A stretch of DNA of 64,000 nucleotides from Rhodanobacter panaciterrae. GTDB taxonomy: Bacteria; Pseudomonadota; Gammaproteobacteria; Xanthomonadales; Rhodanobacteraceae. How positions within the stretch are numbered: the stretch's first letter is position 1; each line of letters begins with the position of its first letter. Below, piece by piece: positions 25,736 to 34,903 of this stretch. The notes beneath the pieces are model-generated. The model searched no databases. It was not told where the DNA came from and saw nothing but the letters and a program-made list of their open reading frames with translations. Location: positions 1,302,001-1,366,000 of the forward strand of contig NZ_BMXT01000001.1 in assembly GCF_014651895.1 (NCBI RefSeq). The letters are read 5' to 3'. The position numbers and the translations under genes are program-made.

Positions 25736-26968
25736 ATGAGTGTTCCCGAAACCGACCTTGTCCTGTTGCCTGCCCTGCAGGGCCAGCCGATCGAACGCGT
25801 GCAGCGTGACGGCGTGGAATATGTGGTGCTGGGCACCGCGCATGTCTCGCGCAGCAGCGTGGACGCGGTCGAGGCGCTGCTCGCGCATGAGCATTTCGAT
25901 GCGGTGGCGGTGGAACTTTGCGACAGCCGCGCGCAGAGCATGCGCGATCCGGAAGCGTTCAAGCAGATGGACCTGTTCAAGGTGATCCGCCAGGGCAAGG
26001 CCGGCATGGTCGCCGCCAGCCTGGTGCTGTCGACGTTCCAGAAACGCCTGGCCGATCAGTCCGGCATCCAGCCCGGTGCCGAGATGAAGGCGGCGATGGA
26101 TGGCGCCGATCAGCGCGGCCTGCCGCTGTGGTTGATCGATCGCGAGGTCGGCACCACGCTCAAGCGCGCCTGGCATAGCGTCGGCTTTCTGCAGCGTTTC
26201 GGCCTGCTCGGCGGCTTGCTGGCCAGCGTGTTCGAGCGCGAAGAGATCGAACAGGGCGAGATCGAGAAACTCAAGCAAGGCGACTTGCTGGAAAGCGCGT
26301 TCAGCGAATTCGCCAGCGAATCGCAGCCGTTGTATCAAAGCCTGATCAGCGAGCGCGACGCGTTCATGGCCGCACGCCTGCGCGAGGACGCGATGCGTTC
26401 GGCGACCAGCGAGCCACGCCGCGTGCTGGTGGTGATCGGTGCCGGCCACCTCAAGGGCTTGTGCGAACTGCTGCGCACACAGCAGGATGATCCGGCCACC
26501 AAGGTCGCCGAACTGGCCGCCACGCCGCCCAAGGCACGCTGGCCGAAATGGCTGGCCGCGGCCGTGGTGCTGCTGGTGTTTGCCGCCATTGCCTTCGCCT
26601 TTCATCGCAATGCCGCGTTGGGCACCCAAGCACTGATGTCATGGGTGCTGTTCACTGGCGGCTTCGCTGCGCTCGGCGCGCTGGCCGCCGGCGGTCATCC
26701 GCTCAGCATTCTCGCCGCCTTCATCGCCGCACCGATCAAACCGTTTCGTCCCGGCATTCCCGCTGGTGGCATCAGTGCGATGGCCGAAGCCTGGGTGCGT
26801 CGCCCGCGCGTGGTCGACTTCGACACCTTGCGCGACGACATCGTGCACTGGAGCGGCTGGTGGAAGAACCGCGTCGCGCGCACCCTGCTGAACTTCTTCC
26901 TAGTCAGCGTGGGCACGATCATCGGCGAGTACAGCGCGGGCATCCACATCTTCAAGAGCCTGCTCTGA
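25736..26968 (+). CDS. TraB/PrgY-family membrane protein
   Basis: A 410-residue protein of the TraB family. The N-terminal domain has the family motifs VVLGTAHVSRSSV and AVAVELCDSRAQS, a later Glu/His region, and VVIGAGHLKGL. Four or so membrane segments lie in the C-terminal third (about residues 265-410). Relatives include E. faecalis PrgY/TraB, which limit peptide pheromone activity, and Tiki-type proteases in animals; a metal-dependent peptidase fold has been proposed for them. The bacterial function outside plasmids is mostly unknown. It may be co-transcribed with aguAB, 81 bases upstream. Confidence 0.82.
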   Translation: MSVPETDLVLLPALQGQPIERVQRDGVEYVVLGTAHVSRSSVDAVEALLAHEHFDAVAVELCDSRAQSMRDPEAFKQMDLFKVIRQGKAGMVAASLVLSTFQKRLADQSGIQPGAEMKAAMDGADQRGLPLWLIDREVGTTLKRAWHSVGFLQRFGLLGGLLASVFEREEIEQGEIEKLKQGDLLESAFSEFASESQPLYQSLISERDAFMAARLREDAMRSATSEPRRVLVVIGAGHLKGLCELLRTQQDDPATKVAELAATPPKARWPKWLAAAVVLLVFAAIAFAFHRNAALGTQALMSWVLFTGGFAALGALAAGGHPLSILAAFIAAPIKPFRPGIPAGGISAMAEAWVRRPRVVDFDTLRDDIVHWSGWWKNRVARTLLNFFLVSVGTIIGEYSAGIHIFKSLL

Positions 26969-27053
26969 CCCACACAGCGCGCTGAGCGAGCTCGGCGTGC
27001 ATGCTACGATTCGCGCCGCCTGCAGCCCTGTCTGCAGGATGCTTCAACATCCA

Positions 27054-27140
27054 GCCCGGATGGCGAAACTGGTATACGCAAGGGACTTAAAATCCCTCGG
27101 CCGCAAGGCTATGCGGGTTCGACCCCCGCTCCGGGCACCA
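27054..27140 (+). tRNA. tRNA-Leu (UAA)
   Basis: An 87-base class II tRNA with CCA encoded. The acceptor GCCCGGA pairs with TCCGGGC, the anticodon stem is AGGGA/TCCCT with loop CTTAAAA (anticodon TAA at 27088-27090), a long variable arm follows, and the T arm is GCGGGTTCGACCCCCGC. It stands alone on the plus strand. Confidence 0.97.
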
Positions 27141-27200
27141 AGCACCAAGCGTTACGCCGAGCGCGTTTCGCCAAGAGCAGAATCTTTCCACTGCACATGC

Positions 27201-27230
27201 AAAAAGTGCGACGGACAAAGCCGTCGCACT
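27201..27230 (-). terminator. Intrinsic terminator of the HU-like gene
   Basis: GTGCGACGG (27206-27214) and CCGTCGCAC (27221-27229) form a 9-bp stem. Read leftward it is followed by TTTTT (27205-27201), so it ends the HU-like transcript 38 bases after its stop. Confidence 0.85.
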
Positions 27231-27266
27231 CTGATGACATACTCTCGTTGGAGTGGGTCAGAACTA

Positions 27267-27653
27267 TCAGGCTGCAGCGTCCTTCAGCTTCTTCAGCGGA
27301 CGGATCTTGACCTTGACCGACGCCGGCTTGGCGGCGAACCACTGCTCTTCCTTGGTGAACGGATTGATGCCCTTGCGCTTCGGCTTGGCCGGCACGCTGA
27401 CAGCGGAAATCTTCAGCAGGCCAGGCAGCATGAAGGAACCGGAGCCCTTCTTGTGCACCGATCCAGCGACAGCGCCTTCCAGCGCGGCCATTACAGCGCG
27501 CACGTCCTTCGCAACGACACCGCTCGCCTCGACGATATGCGCTACCAGTCCGGACTTGCTCAAGGCTTCCTTGATCGGCTTGGGAGCGGCAGGTGCGGCC
27601 TTCGCCTTGGGTGCTGCTTTGTTCTTGACTGCTGCCTTCTGCGTCTTTGCCAT
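27267..27653 (-). CDS. HU-family DNA-binding protein with Ala/Lys-rich N-terminus
   Basis: A 128-residue nucleoid-associated protein. An Ala/Lys/Pro-rich basic leader (residues 2-26, MAKTQKAAVKNKAAPKAKAA) precedes the HU fold: IKEALSKSGLVAHIVEASG, VMAALEGAVAGSVHKKGSG, and the DNA-binding arm region KRKGINPFTKEEQWFAAKPA. ATG 27653 is chosen because the HU homology and the basic leader begin there; the longer frame to 28016 overlaps the EAL remnant. Such extended HU variants occur in Xanthomonadaceae. The leader may bind DNA or be a modification target, which is inference. Confidence 0.85.
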   Translation of the reverse strand: MAKTQKAAVKNKAAPKAKAAPAAPKPIKEALSKSGLVAHIVEASGVVAKDVRAVMAALEGAVAGSVHKKGSGSFMLPGLLKISAVSVPAKPKRKGINPFTKEEQWFAAKPASVKVKIRPLKKLKDAAA

Positions 27654-27822
27654 GGATTTCCCCGTCGTCAATGATTGATGGAATGTTTGGATGCCTCGCG
27701 GCAGGTTGAATGTAGGGGATTTTTGCGGCGTCGCCAACGGCTTCGAGCAATAAAACGTGCTTTTTTCCCGCAAAAACCGCAAAACGTGATCAATCGAAGC
27801 CCGTTGTGGCTGTTCCAGGACT

Positions 27823-28250
27823 GGTAAGGGCTCGGTGTGGATTTTGGCGAGCGCATTTCGGCCAATGTCGGCCCATGACAAATCACCCACCCGCAATTCG
27901 TGCAGCACACCGAGGCGCAAGTCGCCAGCGCTGGCATCGATCCGTCCCAATTGACTCTGGAGTTGACCGAAAGCGCCATGCTCGCTGATTTCGATGTGGC
28001 GATGCAGACGCAGCACAGACTGTCGACGATCGGATTTCGACTGGCGCTGGATGGTTTCGGCACCGGCTATTCATCGCTGGCTTATCTGCAGCAATTGCCA
28101 TTGGATGAACTGAAAATCGACCAGGCATTCATCAGTGCGCTGCAACCTCCGTCGCCGATCCACTGGTTGGCCTCATCGTCGATGTCGGCCGTCGTCTGGG
28201 CATGACCACCATTGCTGAAGGCGCGAGACCTGGCAGCAGAAGGTCATGCT
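27823..28250 (+). pseudogene. Decayed EAL-domain (c-di-GMP phosphodiesterase) gene
   Basis: Pieces of an EAL domain lie in order but in broken frames: QDW-stop-GLGVDFGE and ERISANVGP, then a TGA (27876-27878) where Arg is expected, then QITHPQFVQH, LTLELTESAMLADFD, GFGTGYSSLAYLQQLPLDEL and KIDQAFI. A frame change near 28150 leads to VDVGRRLGMTTIAEG and another to ETWQQ. The usual DDFGTGYSS is LDGFGTGYSS, so a catalytic Asp is changed. No start, GGDEF partner or N-terminal domain remains. Clearly non-functional. Confidence 0.88.
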
Positions 28251-28432
28251 AGACAGGCCGCTGACCGTAACCGATTTCCAAAGGCGATTAACCGTGCATG
28301 CTGCGACCAGCCATTCGGTGAAGGCAGCCGCCAGCTCTGACGCTCAAGCCCCAGCCGTCGAGTAGTTCAACAAATTTGGCGACGTCTGGACTGCGCATTG
28401 AGCTGCACATGCGTGGGCCAATTTCAGGCAAC

Positions 28433-28460
28433 AAAAAAACCCGCCTCAGGCGGGTTTTTT
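28433..28460 (-). terminator. Terminator after the tRNA cluster
   Basis: CCCGCC (28440-28445) and GGCGGG (28449-28454) with a TCA loop are flanked by a run of seven A and a run of six T. It ends the leftward pgsA-tRNA transcript just after tRNA-Cys and could act in both directions. Confidence 0.88.
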
Positions 28461-28487
28461 GGGGCTGGGTCGCAGCCTGTTACGCAA

Positions 28488-28561
28488 TGGAGGCCTAGGT
28501 CGGAATCGAACCGGCGTACGCGGCTTTGCAGGCCGCTGCATGACCACTCTGCCACCAGGCC
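28488..28561 (-). tRNA. tRNA-Cys (GCA)
   Basis: A 74-base tRNA on the minus strand with encoded CCA. The acceptor GGCCTGG pairs with CTAGGCC (one G-U pair), the anticodon loop contains GCA (CTGCAAA context), and the T arm is CCGGTTCGATTCCGA-like. It lies after two tRNA-Gly genes, as cysT follows glyW in E. coli. Confidence 0.95.
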
Positions 28562-28643
28562 ATTGCTTGATGCATCGCGATCATGATGATCGCAGGTGCT
28601 TTTAAAAAACAAAACCCCGGTGGGCCGAGGCTTTGCTGAAATC

Positions 28644-28719
<76 letters not shown>

Positions 28720-28863
28720 ATCTGAGCGGCGAATGATAACAGAACGATGACGGTTGTGAATAGCCGTGACCGCCTTTTATCGATCCGATTCGCCGCCCGC
28801 GCGAATCGCGCCCAAGCACTGAAACGACAAAGCCCCGAACAGGTCAGGGCTTTGCAGAAAAAC

Positions 28864-28939
<76 letters not shown>

Positions 28940-29011
28940 ATTGGAGCCGCGCATTCTAATACGTGAATGCAGATCGTCAAGCCCGTATCGATCACACCGG
29001 CATCATGGCAT

Positions 29012-29626
29012 TCACGCATCGTCATTTCCGCTGGATGGTTGTGACGGCGTATCACCGCGCAGGATCGGCCATGCCGCACGCAGGTAGTACAGGCCGGACC
29101 AGATCGTGAGCACGCCGGCAATCACCAGCAAGGCCTCGCCGATGTGGTACAGGCGCAGCGCCGTGGCTTCCTTCTCGTGCTGCACGATCAACACCACCAG
29201 CGCGACCATCTGCATCACAGTCTTGAGCTTGCCGACGAAGGCGACCTTGACCGCGGCACGCATGCCGATTTCGGCCATCCATTCGCGCAACGCCGACACG
29301 CTGATTTCGCGCCCCACGATCACCGCAGCAGTCACCGCCATCACCACACCAGACCAGCCGTTGCTGTGATGGGACTCGACCAGCAGGAACAGCGTCACCG
29401 CCACCATCAACTTGTCGGCAACCGGATCGAGAAACGCGCCGAACGCCGAAGTGAGATTCATCCGCCGTGCCAGGTAACCGTCCAGCCAGTCGGTGAACGC
29501 CGCCAGCACGAACACGATCGCCGCGGTGATGTTGTGGCCCGGGAACGGCAGATAGAACGCCACCACCATGACTGGCAGCAGCGCGACGCGAAACAAAGTC
29601 AGCCAGGTCGGCAGGTTGATACGCAT
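29012..29626 (-). CDS. pgsA: CDP-diacylglycerol-glycerol-3-phosphate 3-phosphatidyltransferase
   Basis: Makes phosphatidylglycerophosphate, the committed step to phosphatidylglycerol and cardiolipin. A 204-residue inner-membrane enzyme with several spans and the CDP-alcohol transferase motif visible as DWLDGYLARRMNLTSAFGAF-LDPVADK. ATG 29626 (MRINLPTWLTLFRVALLP) is chosen because it matches the family N-terminus and has GGAA upstream. It follows uvrC and precedes tRNA-Gly and tRNA-Cys, the same order as uvrC-pgsA-glyW-cysT in E. coli. Confidence 0.94.
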   Translation of the reverse strand: MRINLPTWLTLFRVALLPVMVVAFYLPFPGHNITAAIVFVLAAFTDWLDGYLARRMNLTSAFGAFLDPVADKLMVAVTLFLLVESHHSNGWSGVVMAVTAAVIVGREISVSALREWMAEIGMRAAVKVAFVGKLKTVMQMVALVVLIVQHEKEATALRLYHIGEALLVIAGVLTIWSGLYYLRAAWPILRGDTPSQPSSGNDDA

Positions 29627-29698
29627 GATTTGTTCCAGTGATTTGTCGCAGTTTCGCACGTCATCGCGTCACTGCCGAGTAACGGCGGGCGCCTATGC

Positions 29699-31525
29699 TC
29701 AGCCGTGCAGGCTGGCATAGATGCGTTCAGCCAGGCCGCGATCGATACCCTTGACCTGCATCAGCTCCTCGATGCCAGCGCTCTCCACGCCCTGCATGCC
29801 ACCAAACGCCTTGAGCAACGCCGAGCGCCGGCGTGCGCCGATACCGGGCACATCTTCCAGTACGCTGCGCTCACGCGCCTTTTCGCGACGCTTGCGATGA
29901 CCGCTGATCGCGAAGCGATGAGCTTCGTCGCGCACGGCGGCAACCAGATGCAAGGCTGGCGATGATGAACCGGGATGCAGTTCGTGTCCGGAGTCTGCAA
30001 GCACCAGCGTTTCCTCGCCGGCCCGCCGACCCGGTCCCTTCGCCACGCCAACCACCTCGATGCCGCTGACGCCAAGTTCCTTCAAAACGTCCAGCGCCTG
30101 CGCCACCTGCCCGCTGCCGCCGTCGATCAGCAGGACGTCCGGGCACACGCCCTCGCCTTCCGCCACCTTGCGGAAGCGGCGGGCCAGCGCCTGATGCATC
30201 GCGGCGTAGTCGTCACCGGGCGTGATGCCGGCGATATTGAAGCGCCGGTAATGCGACTTCTCCGGCCCTTCCGGCCCGAACACCACGCACGAAGCAACCG
30301 TCAGCTCACCCATGGTGTGACTGATATCGAAACATTCGATCCGTCGTGGCGGCGCCGCCAGCTCCAGCACTTTCTGCAGATCATCGAAGCGCGTGCCCAA
30401 GGTCTGCCGGCTGGCCAGGCGGGCGGTCAGCGAGGCCTGTGCATTGCGCTCGGCCATCTGCAGGAATTGCGCGCGATCGCCGCGCACGCTGGACTTCAAT
30501 TCCACCGCGCGACCGGCATGCTCGGTCAGCAACTCGGCCAGGATCTGCTGGTCGACCAGGGTCTCACCGAGGATCAGCTCGCGCGGCACCGGCCGGTCCA
30601 AGTAGTACTGCGCGATGAACTGGGTCAGCACGTCGGCGGGTTCAGCGTCCAGCGGCAGCCGTGGGAAGAAGTCGCGCGTGCCGAGGCTGATGCCGTTGCG
30701 GAAGAACAGCACGCTGATGCAGGCCATGCCCGCTTCGATGCGGCAGGCGATCACATCCATGTCGGCGCTGGCACCGTGCACGTGATGCTGCGCCTGCAAC
30801 TGGCGCAGGGCGGCGACCTGATCGCGCAGTTTGGCCGCGCGCTCGAACTGCAGCGCCTTGCTGGCCTGCTCCATTGCCTTGGCCAGCTCGTCGATCACGG
30901 CATTGCTGCGCCCTTCGAGAAACATCTCGGCATGACGCACATCACTGCGGTAATCGTCGATGCTGATCAACTGCACACACGGCGCGGTGCAACGGCCGAT
31001 CTGGTGTTGCAGGCACGGCCGCGAGCGGTTGCGGAAATAGCTGTCCTCGCACTGGCGCACCTTGAACAGCTTCTGCATCAGGCTGAGGCTTTCGCGCACC
31101 GCATAGGTGCTTGGATACGGCCCGAAGTAGCGCCCCGGCAGGTTCTTCGCGCCGCGATGGAATGCCAGTCGCGGATAGTCCTCACCACCGGACAGGTAGA
31201 TGTACGGATAGCTTTTGTCGTCGCGCAGCAGGATGTTGTAGCGCGGTTTCAGCGACTTGATCAGCTGCGATTCCAGCAGCAGCGCCTCGCCCTCGGTGCG
31301 CGTCACGGTAATCTCGACGCGAGCGATCTGCGCCACCATCGCGGCGATGCGCGGCTCCATCCGCGGCTTCAGGAAATAGCTGCCGACGCGCTTCTTGAGG
31401 TTGCCGGCCTTGCCCACGTACAGCAGATCGCCGGCGGCGTCGAAATGACGATAGACCCCGGGCGAGGACGTTAGCGTGCTGACGAAGGCCTTGCCGTCGA
31501 AGGGTGGCGGTTGCGCGGGCTGCAT
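29699..31525 (-). CDS. uvrC: Excinuclease ABC subunit C
   Basis: Makes the two incisions around a DNA lesion in nucleotide-excision repair with UvrB. The 608-residue protein has the N-terminal GIY-YIG nuclease (GVYRHFDAAGDLLYVGKAGN), a cysteine-rich region (CEDSYFRNRSRPCLQHQIGR), the UVR helix pair binding UvrB (about residue 200), the RNase H-like second nuclease (ECFDISHTMGE, DVLLIDGGSGQ), and C-terminal helix-hairpin-helices (LEDVPGIGARRRSALLKAFG). The length is typical. It follows kdsB by 46 bases. Confidence 0.96.
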   Translation of the reverse strand: MQPAQPPPFDGKAFVSTLTSSPGVYRHFDAAGDLLYVGKAGNLKKRVGSYFLKPRMEPRIAAMVAQIARVEITVTRTEGEALLLESQLIKSLKPRYNILLRDDKSYPYIYLSGGEDYPRLAFHRGAKNLPGRYFGPYPSTYAVRESLSLMQKLFKVRQCEDSYFRNRSRPCLQHQIGRCTAPCVQLISIDDYRSDVRHAEMFLEGRSNAVIDELAKAMEQASKALQFERAAKLRDQVAALRQLQAQHHVHGASADMDVIACRIEAGMACISVLFFRNGISLGTRDFFPRLPLDAEPADVLTQFIAQYYLDRPVPRELILGETLVDQQILAELLTEHAGRAVELKSSVRGDRAQFLQMAERNAQASLTARLASRQTLGTRFDDLQKVLELAAPPRRIECFDISHTMGELTVASCVVFGPEGPEKSHYRRFNIAGITPGDDYAAMHQALARRFRKVAEGEGVCPDVLLIDGGSGQVAQALDVLKELGVSGIEVVGVAKGPGRRAGEETLVLADSGHELHPGSSSPALHLVAAVRDEAHRFAISGHRKRREKARERSVLEDVPGIGARRRSALLKAFGGMQGVESAGIEELMQVKGIDRGLAERIYASLHG

Positions 31526-31571
31526 GGATGGATTCTAGCGGTGCGGATGAGTCTCCGACCGATGTGGAGGC

Positions 31572-32351
31572 TCAATGCTGCGTGCGCAACCACTGCTCGG
31601 CGCGTTCGAGATCGGCCAGCGTGTCGATGCCGGGCGGAAACGGCTCGGGGGTCAGCCGCACGGCAATCGCATGGCCGTGTTCCAGCACGCGCAACTGCTC
31701 CAGCGATTCGGTCTGTTCCAGCGGCGTGCGCGGCAGGCGGGTATAGCGATCCAGAAATCCGGCTCGATAGGCGTAGATGCCGATATGCCGCAGAAACGGC
31801 GAGCCAGACGGCAATGTCTGCCGATCGACGGCAAACGCATCGCGCGCCCATGGCAACGGTGCCCGGCTGAAGTACAGCGCCCGCCCGCTGACGGTGCGCA
31901 CCAGTTTCACCACGTTCGGATCGAACAACTCTTCGGCATCGATGATCGGCGTGGCCAGGGTCGCCATCGGCGCATCGTCGCCGGCCAGCGCCTGCGCCAC
32001 GGCACGAATGCCGGCGGCTGGCGCAAACGGTTCGTCGCCCTGCAGGTTCACCACGATGCTGTTATCGGCCCAGCCATAGTGCGCTGCGCATTCGGCCAGG
32101 CGGTCGCTGCCCGAGGCGTGGTCGCTGCGGGTCATGCAGATTTGCACCCCTGCTAGCCCGGCCAGTGCATCGGCGATGCGCTGGTCGTCCACCGCCACTA
32201 CCACTTGGCTCGCGCCGGCCTGCAATGCGCGTTGCGCCACCCGCACCACCATCGGCACACCGTCGATCTCGCGCAACGGCTTCGCCGGCAGGCGAGTCGA
32301 GCCGTAACGGGCAGGAATGGCGACGATGAATGGGGGCACAGCGTTGGACAT
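31572..32351 (-). CDS. kdsB: CMP-KDO synthetase
   Basis: 3-deoxy-manno-octulosonate cytidylyltransferase, which activates KDO for lipopolysaccharide inner-core synthesis. A 259-residue protein with the nucleotide-binding start [43 protein letters not shown] and RHIGIYAYR. The start ATG 32351 begins just before the first strand; the longer open frame upstream is an aroA shadow. It lies between aroA and uvrC on the same strand, in a long leftward run that begins with serC. Confidence 0.95.
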   Translation of the reverse strand: MSNAVPPFIVAIPARYGSTRLPAKPLREIDGVPMVVRVAQRALQAGASQVVVAVDDQRIADALAGLAGVQICMTRSDHASGSDRLAECAAHYGWADNSIVVNLQGDEPFAPAAGIRAVAQALAGDDAPMATLATPIIDAEELFDPNVVKLVRTVSGRALYFSRAPLPWARDAFAVDRQTLPSGSPFLRHIGIYAYRAGFLDRYTRLPRTPLEQTESLEQLRVLEHGHAIAVRLTPEPFPPGIDTLADLERAEQWLRTQH

Positions 32352-32413
32352 GGATAATCCTTCAACCAGGCGACAAGCGTGACCGCAACGATACATGCAC
32401 CCGCGCGGGCAGG

Positions 32414-33721
32414 TCAGCCCACATCCTGTAACGCGAAGCCGCAGCCATTGGCCAGTTCGAGAAAACCGGGAAACGAGGTGGCGACGTGGCTGCAGTCGTT
32501 GATCCGTACCGGACCGCTCGCGACCAGCCCGGCCACCGCGAAGCTCATCGCAATGCGATGGTCGAGATGGCTTTCCACGCTGCCGACACCGAGCTTGCCG
32601 CCGTGGATGATCGCGCCGTCCGCGGTTTCCTCGATCGGTGCACCGAGCACGCGCAGACCAGAAGCCATCGTCGCGATGCGATCGGATTCCTTGACCCGCA
32701 ATTCGGCGGCGCCGCGAATGACCGTGCTGCCGCTGGCGACGGCGGCGGCAATGAACAGCGCCGGAAACTCGTCGATCATGTCGGGCACCAGCGCCTCGGG
32801 CAGCTCGACGCCATGCAGCGGTGCGTGGCGCACCAGCAGATCGCCGACCGGTTCGCCGCCACTTTCGCGTTGGTGCTCGATCGTGATGTCCGCGCCCATC
32901 AATCGCAGCGCATGCAACAGTCCCGTGCGGCGCGGATTCAGGCCGACCGCCGGCAGGTGCAGCTCGGAGCCCGGCACGATGCTGGCGGCGACCAGGAAGA
33001 AGGCCGCCGAAGAGAAATCGGCGGGCACGTCCACATCGGTGGCGTGCAAGGTATGGCCGCCTTGCAGCTTCGCGCGGCCCGGTTCGAACGTAATCGGCCA
33101 ACCGAATGCGGCCAGCATGCGTTCGGTGTAGTCGCGGGTCGGGTGCGGCTCGAGGATCTCGGTGTCGCCAATGCCGTACAGGCCGGCTAGCAACAGGGCG
33201 GACTTCACCTGCGCACTGGCGACCGGCAGTTCGTAACGGATGCCGTGCAGCGGCTGTCCACCGTGCACTCGCAGCGGCGGCAGACCGTCATGTGTGTCGA
33301 TGCGCGCACCCATCAAGGTCAGCGGATCGGTCACACGCCGCATCGGCCGCTTCGATAGCGAGGCGTCACCGATCAGCGTGCTGTCGAACGCCTGCCCGGC
33401 CAACAAGCCAGTCAGCAGGCGCATGCCCGTGCCAGCATTGCCGCAATCCAATGGTGACGATGAACCACACAGGCCATGCAGGCCGACACCATGTACCACG
33501 CGCTCGCCTGCTGATGATGTATCGATGCGTACGCCGAGCTGTGCCAGCACGGCGGCCGTGGCGCGGGTGTCCTCGCCTTCGAGGAAGCCGCGGATGCGCG
33601 ACTCTCCTTCGGCGATTGCAGCCAGCATCAGGGCGCGATGCGAAACCGACTTGTCGCCGGGCACGCGCACGCTGCCGCGCAGAGGCTGGCCCGGTCGGCT
33701 GCTCCAGTCGAGACGATTCAA
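32414..33721 (-). CDS. aroA: EPSP synthase (3-phosphoshikimate 1-carboxyvinyltransferase)
   Basis: Joins shikimate-3-phosphate and phosphoenolpyruvate in chorismate synthesis. The start is placed at TTG 33721 ([20 protein letters not shown]), preceded by GGAGG at a normal distance and lying just after the pheA stop. This gives 435 residues; the longer open frame overlaps pheA. Motifs: [54 protein letters not shown] and [11 protein letters not shown]. The aromatic-pathway genes pheA and aroA are adjacent, which helps coordinate flux around chorismate. Confidence 0.94.
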   Translation of the reverse strand: MNRLDWSSRPGQPLRGSVRVPGDKSVSHRALMLAAIAEGESRIRGFLEGEDTRATAAVLAQLGVRIDTSSAGERVVHGVGLHGLCGSSSPLDCGNAGTGMRLLTGLLAGQAFDSTLIGDASLSKRPMRRVTDPLTLMGARIDTHDGLPPLRVHGGQPLHGIRYELPVASAQVKSALLLAGLYGIGDTEILEPHPTRDYTERMLAAFGWPITFEPGRAKLQGGHTLHATDVDVPADFSSAAFFLVAASIVPGSELHLPAVGLNPRRTGLLHALRLMGADITIEHQRESGGEPVGDLLVRHAPLHGVELPEALVPDMIDEFPALFIAAAVASGSTVIRGAAELRVKESDRIATMASGLRVLGAPIEETADGAIIHGGKLGVGSVESHLDHRIAMSFAVAGLVASGPVRINDCSHVATSFPGFLELANGCGFALQDVG

Positions 33722-33740
33722 TCCATTGCCTCCATGCGGC

Positions 33741-34829
33741 TCAAGGCAACGCGACCGGGTAGGAACCCAGCACGCGTATCGTCGCCGACGACTCACCGAT
33801 GTCATGCACGGCGGCCTGCAACGCCTCGCCGTCGATATGGCCGGAGACGTCGATGAAGAACGCGTACTGCCACTTGCCGGTATGCGCCGGCCGCGACTCG
33901 ATCCGGTTCAGGCTGATGCCGTGCTTGGCGAACGGGCTGAGCACGTCGTACAGCGCGCCGGGCTTGTCGTTGACGGTGATCAGCAGCGAGGTGCGATCGT
34001 TGCCCGACGGTGGAAACAGCGAACGGCCGATCACCAGGAAGCGGGTGGTGTTGTCGGCGCGATCCTCGATGCCCTGTGCCACGGTCTTGAGGCCGTAAAT
34101 CTTGCCGGCGGTTTCGCCAGCAATCGCCGCGGCGTCATCGGCATGCCGGGCCAGCCGCGCAGCCTCGGCATTGCTGCCGACCGCGATGCATTCGACGCCC
34201 GGCAGATTGATGCGCAGCCAGGTCTTGCACTGTTGCAGCGACTGCGCATGCGCGTACACCCGCTTGACGTCTTCCAGCTTGCCGGCCTGCGAATGCAGGC
34301 ACTGGTGCACGCGCAACTCCACTTCGCCGCAGATGGTGGCTTCGGAGGTGAGGAACATGTCCAAGGTGACCTGAATCATGCCCTGCCCGGAGTTCTCTAC
34401 CGGGACTACGCCGAAATCCGCGTGGCCGGCGGCAACTTCCTGGAACACTTCCTCGATGCTGCCCAGCGGCAGGCCGTAAGCCGCGTGGCCGAAATGCTTG
34501 CGTACGGCCTGCTCGCTGAACGTGCCCTCCGGCCCGAGAAAGCCGATCTTCAGTGGATCTTCCTGTGCCAGGCACGACGACATGATCTCGCGGAACAGGC
34601 GCACCATCTCGGTATCGGAAAGCGGGCCGCTATTGCGATCCACCACCATGCGCAGCACATGGGCTTCGCGTTCGGGGCGGTAATAGTCGATAGCCGAAAG
34701 CCCGGTACCCTTCACCTTCGCGACCGTCTGCGCATGGTTCGCGCGCTCGGAAATCAGCTGCTGGATCTGCCGGTCGATGCTGTCGATACGCTCGCGCATC
34801 TCGCTCAACGGTGTTTTTTCGTCGGTCAT
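33741..34829 (-). CDS. pheA: Bifunctional chorismate mutase/prephenate dehydratase
   Basis: Converts chorismate to prephenate and then phenylpyruvate for phenylalanine synthesis. The 362-residue protein has an N-terminal AroQ mutase helix bundle (about residues 1-90, MRERIDSIDRQIQQLISERA), the prephenate dehydratase domain (about 95-275, GFLGPEGTFSEQAV, FGVVPVENSGQGMI, TTRFLVIGR), and a C-terminal ACT domain (about 280-360, NDKPGALYDVLSPFAKHGIS, LNRIESRPAHTGKWQYAFF) that senses phenylalanine. Between serC and aroA, as in many proteobacteria. No Phe-rich leader is visible upstream. Confidence 0.96.
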   Translation of the reverse strand: MTDEKTPLSEMRERIDSIDRQIQQLISERANHAQTVAKVKGTGLSAIDYYRPEREAHVLRMVVDRNSGPLSDTEMVRLFREIMSSCLAQEDPLKIGFLGPEGTFSEQAVRKHFGHAAYGLPLGSIEEVFQEVAAGHADFGVVPVENSGQGMIQVTLDMFLTSEATICGEVELRVHQCLHSQAGKLEDVKRVYAHAQSLQQCKTWLRINLPGVECIAVGSNAEAARLARHADDAAAIAGETAGKIYGLKTVAQGIEDRADNTTRFLVIGRSLFPPSGNDRTSLLITVNDKPGALYDVLSPFAKHGISLNRIESRPAHTGKWQYAFFIDVSGHIDGEALQAAVHDIGESSATIRVLGSYPVALP

Positions 34830-34903
34830 GCTTTAGCCGCCTGGAAGTAAAGAAGTCCAAATGATGGACAGGCATCATGCCCGAGGATAGCCTCCTTGGC
34901 CAA

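Noticed and set aside
26997-27674. 225-codon frame running through tRNA-Leu and the HU gene
   Set aside because: It includes the whole tRNA and is antisense to the conserved HU-like gene.
27654-28016. N-terminal extension of the HU-like protein
   Set aside because: The extension is antisense to the EAL remnant and has no HU homology; ATG 27653 gives a normal protein.
27900-28205. Functional EAL phosphodiesterase of 101 residues
   Set aside because: It lacks most of the domain, has altered catalytic residues, and lies among stops and frame changes, so it is treated as a pseudogene.
33722-33805. Upstream extension of aroA into pheA
   Set aside because: The added residues are not part of the enzyme family and overlap the pheA end; TTG 33721 has a good ribosome site.
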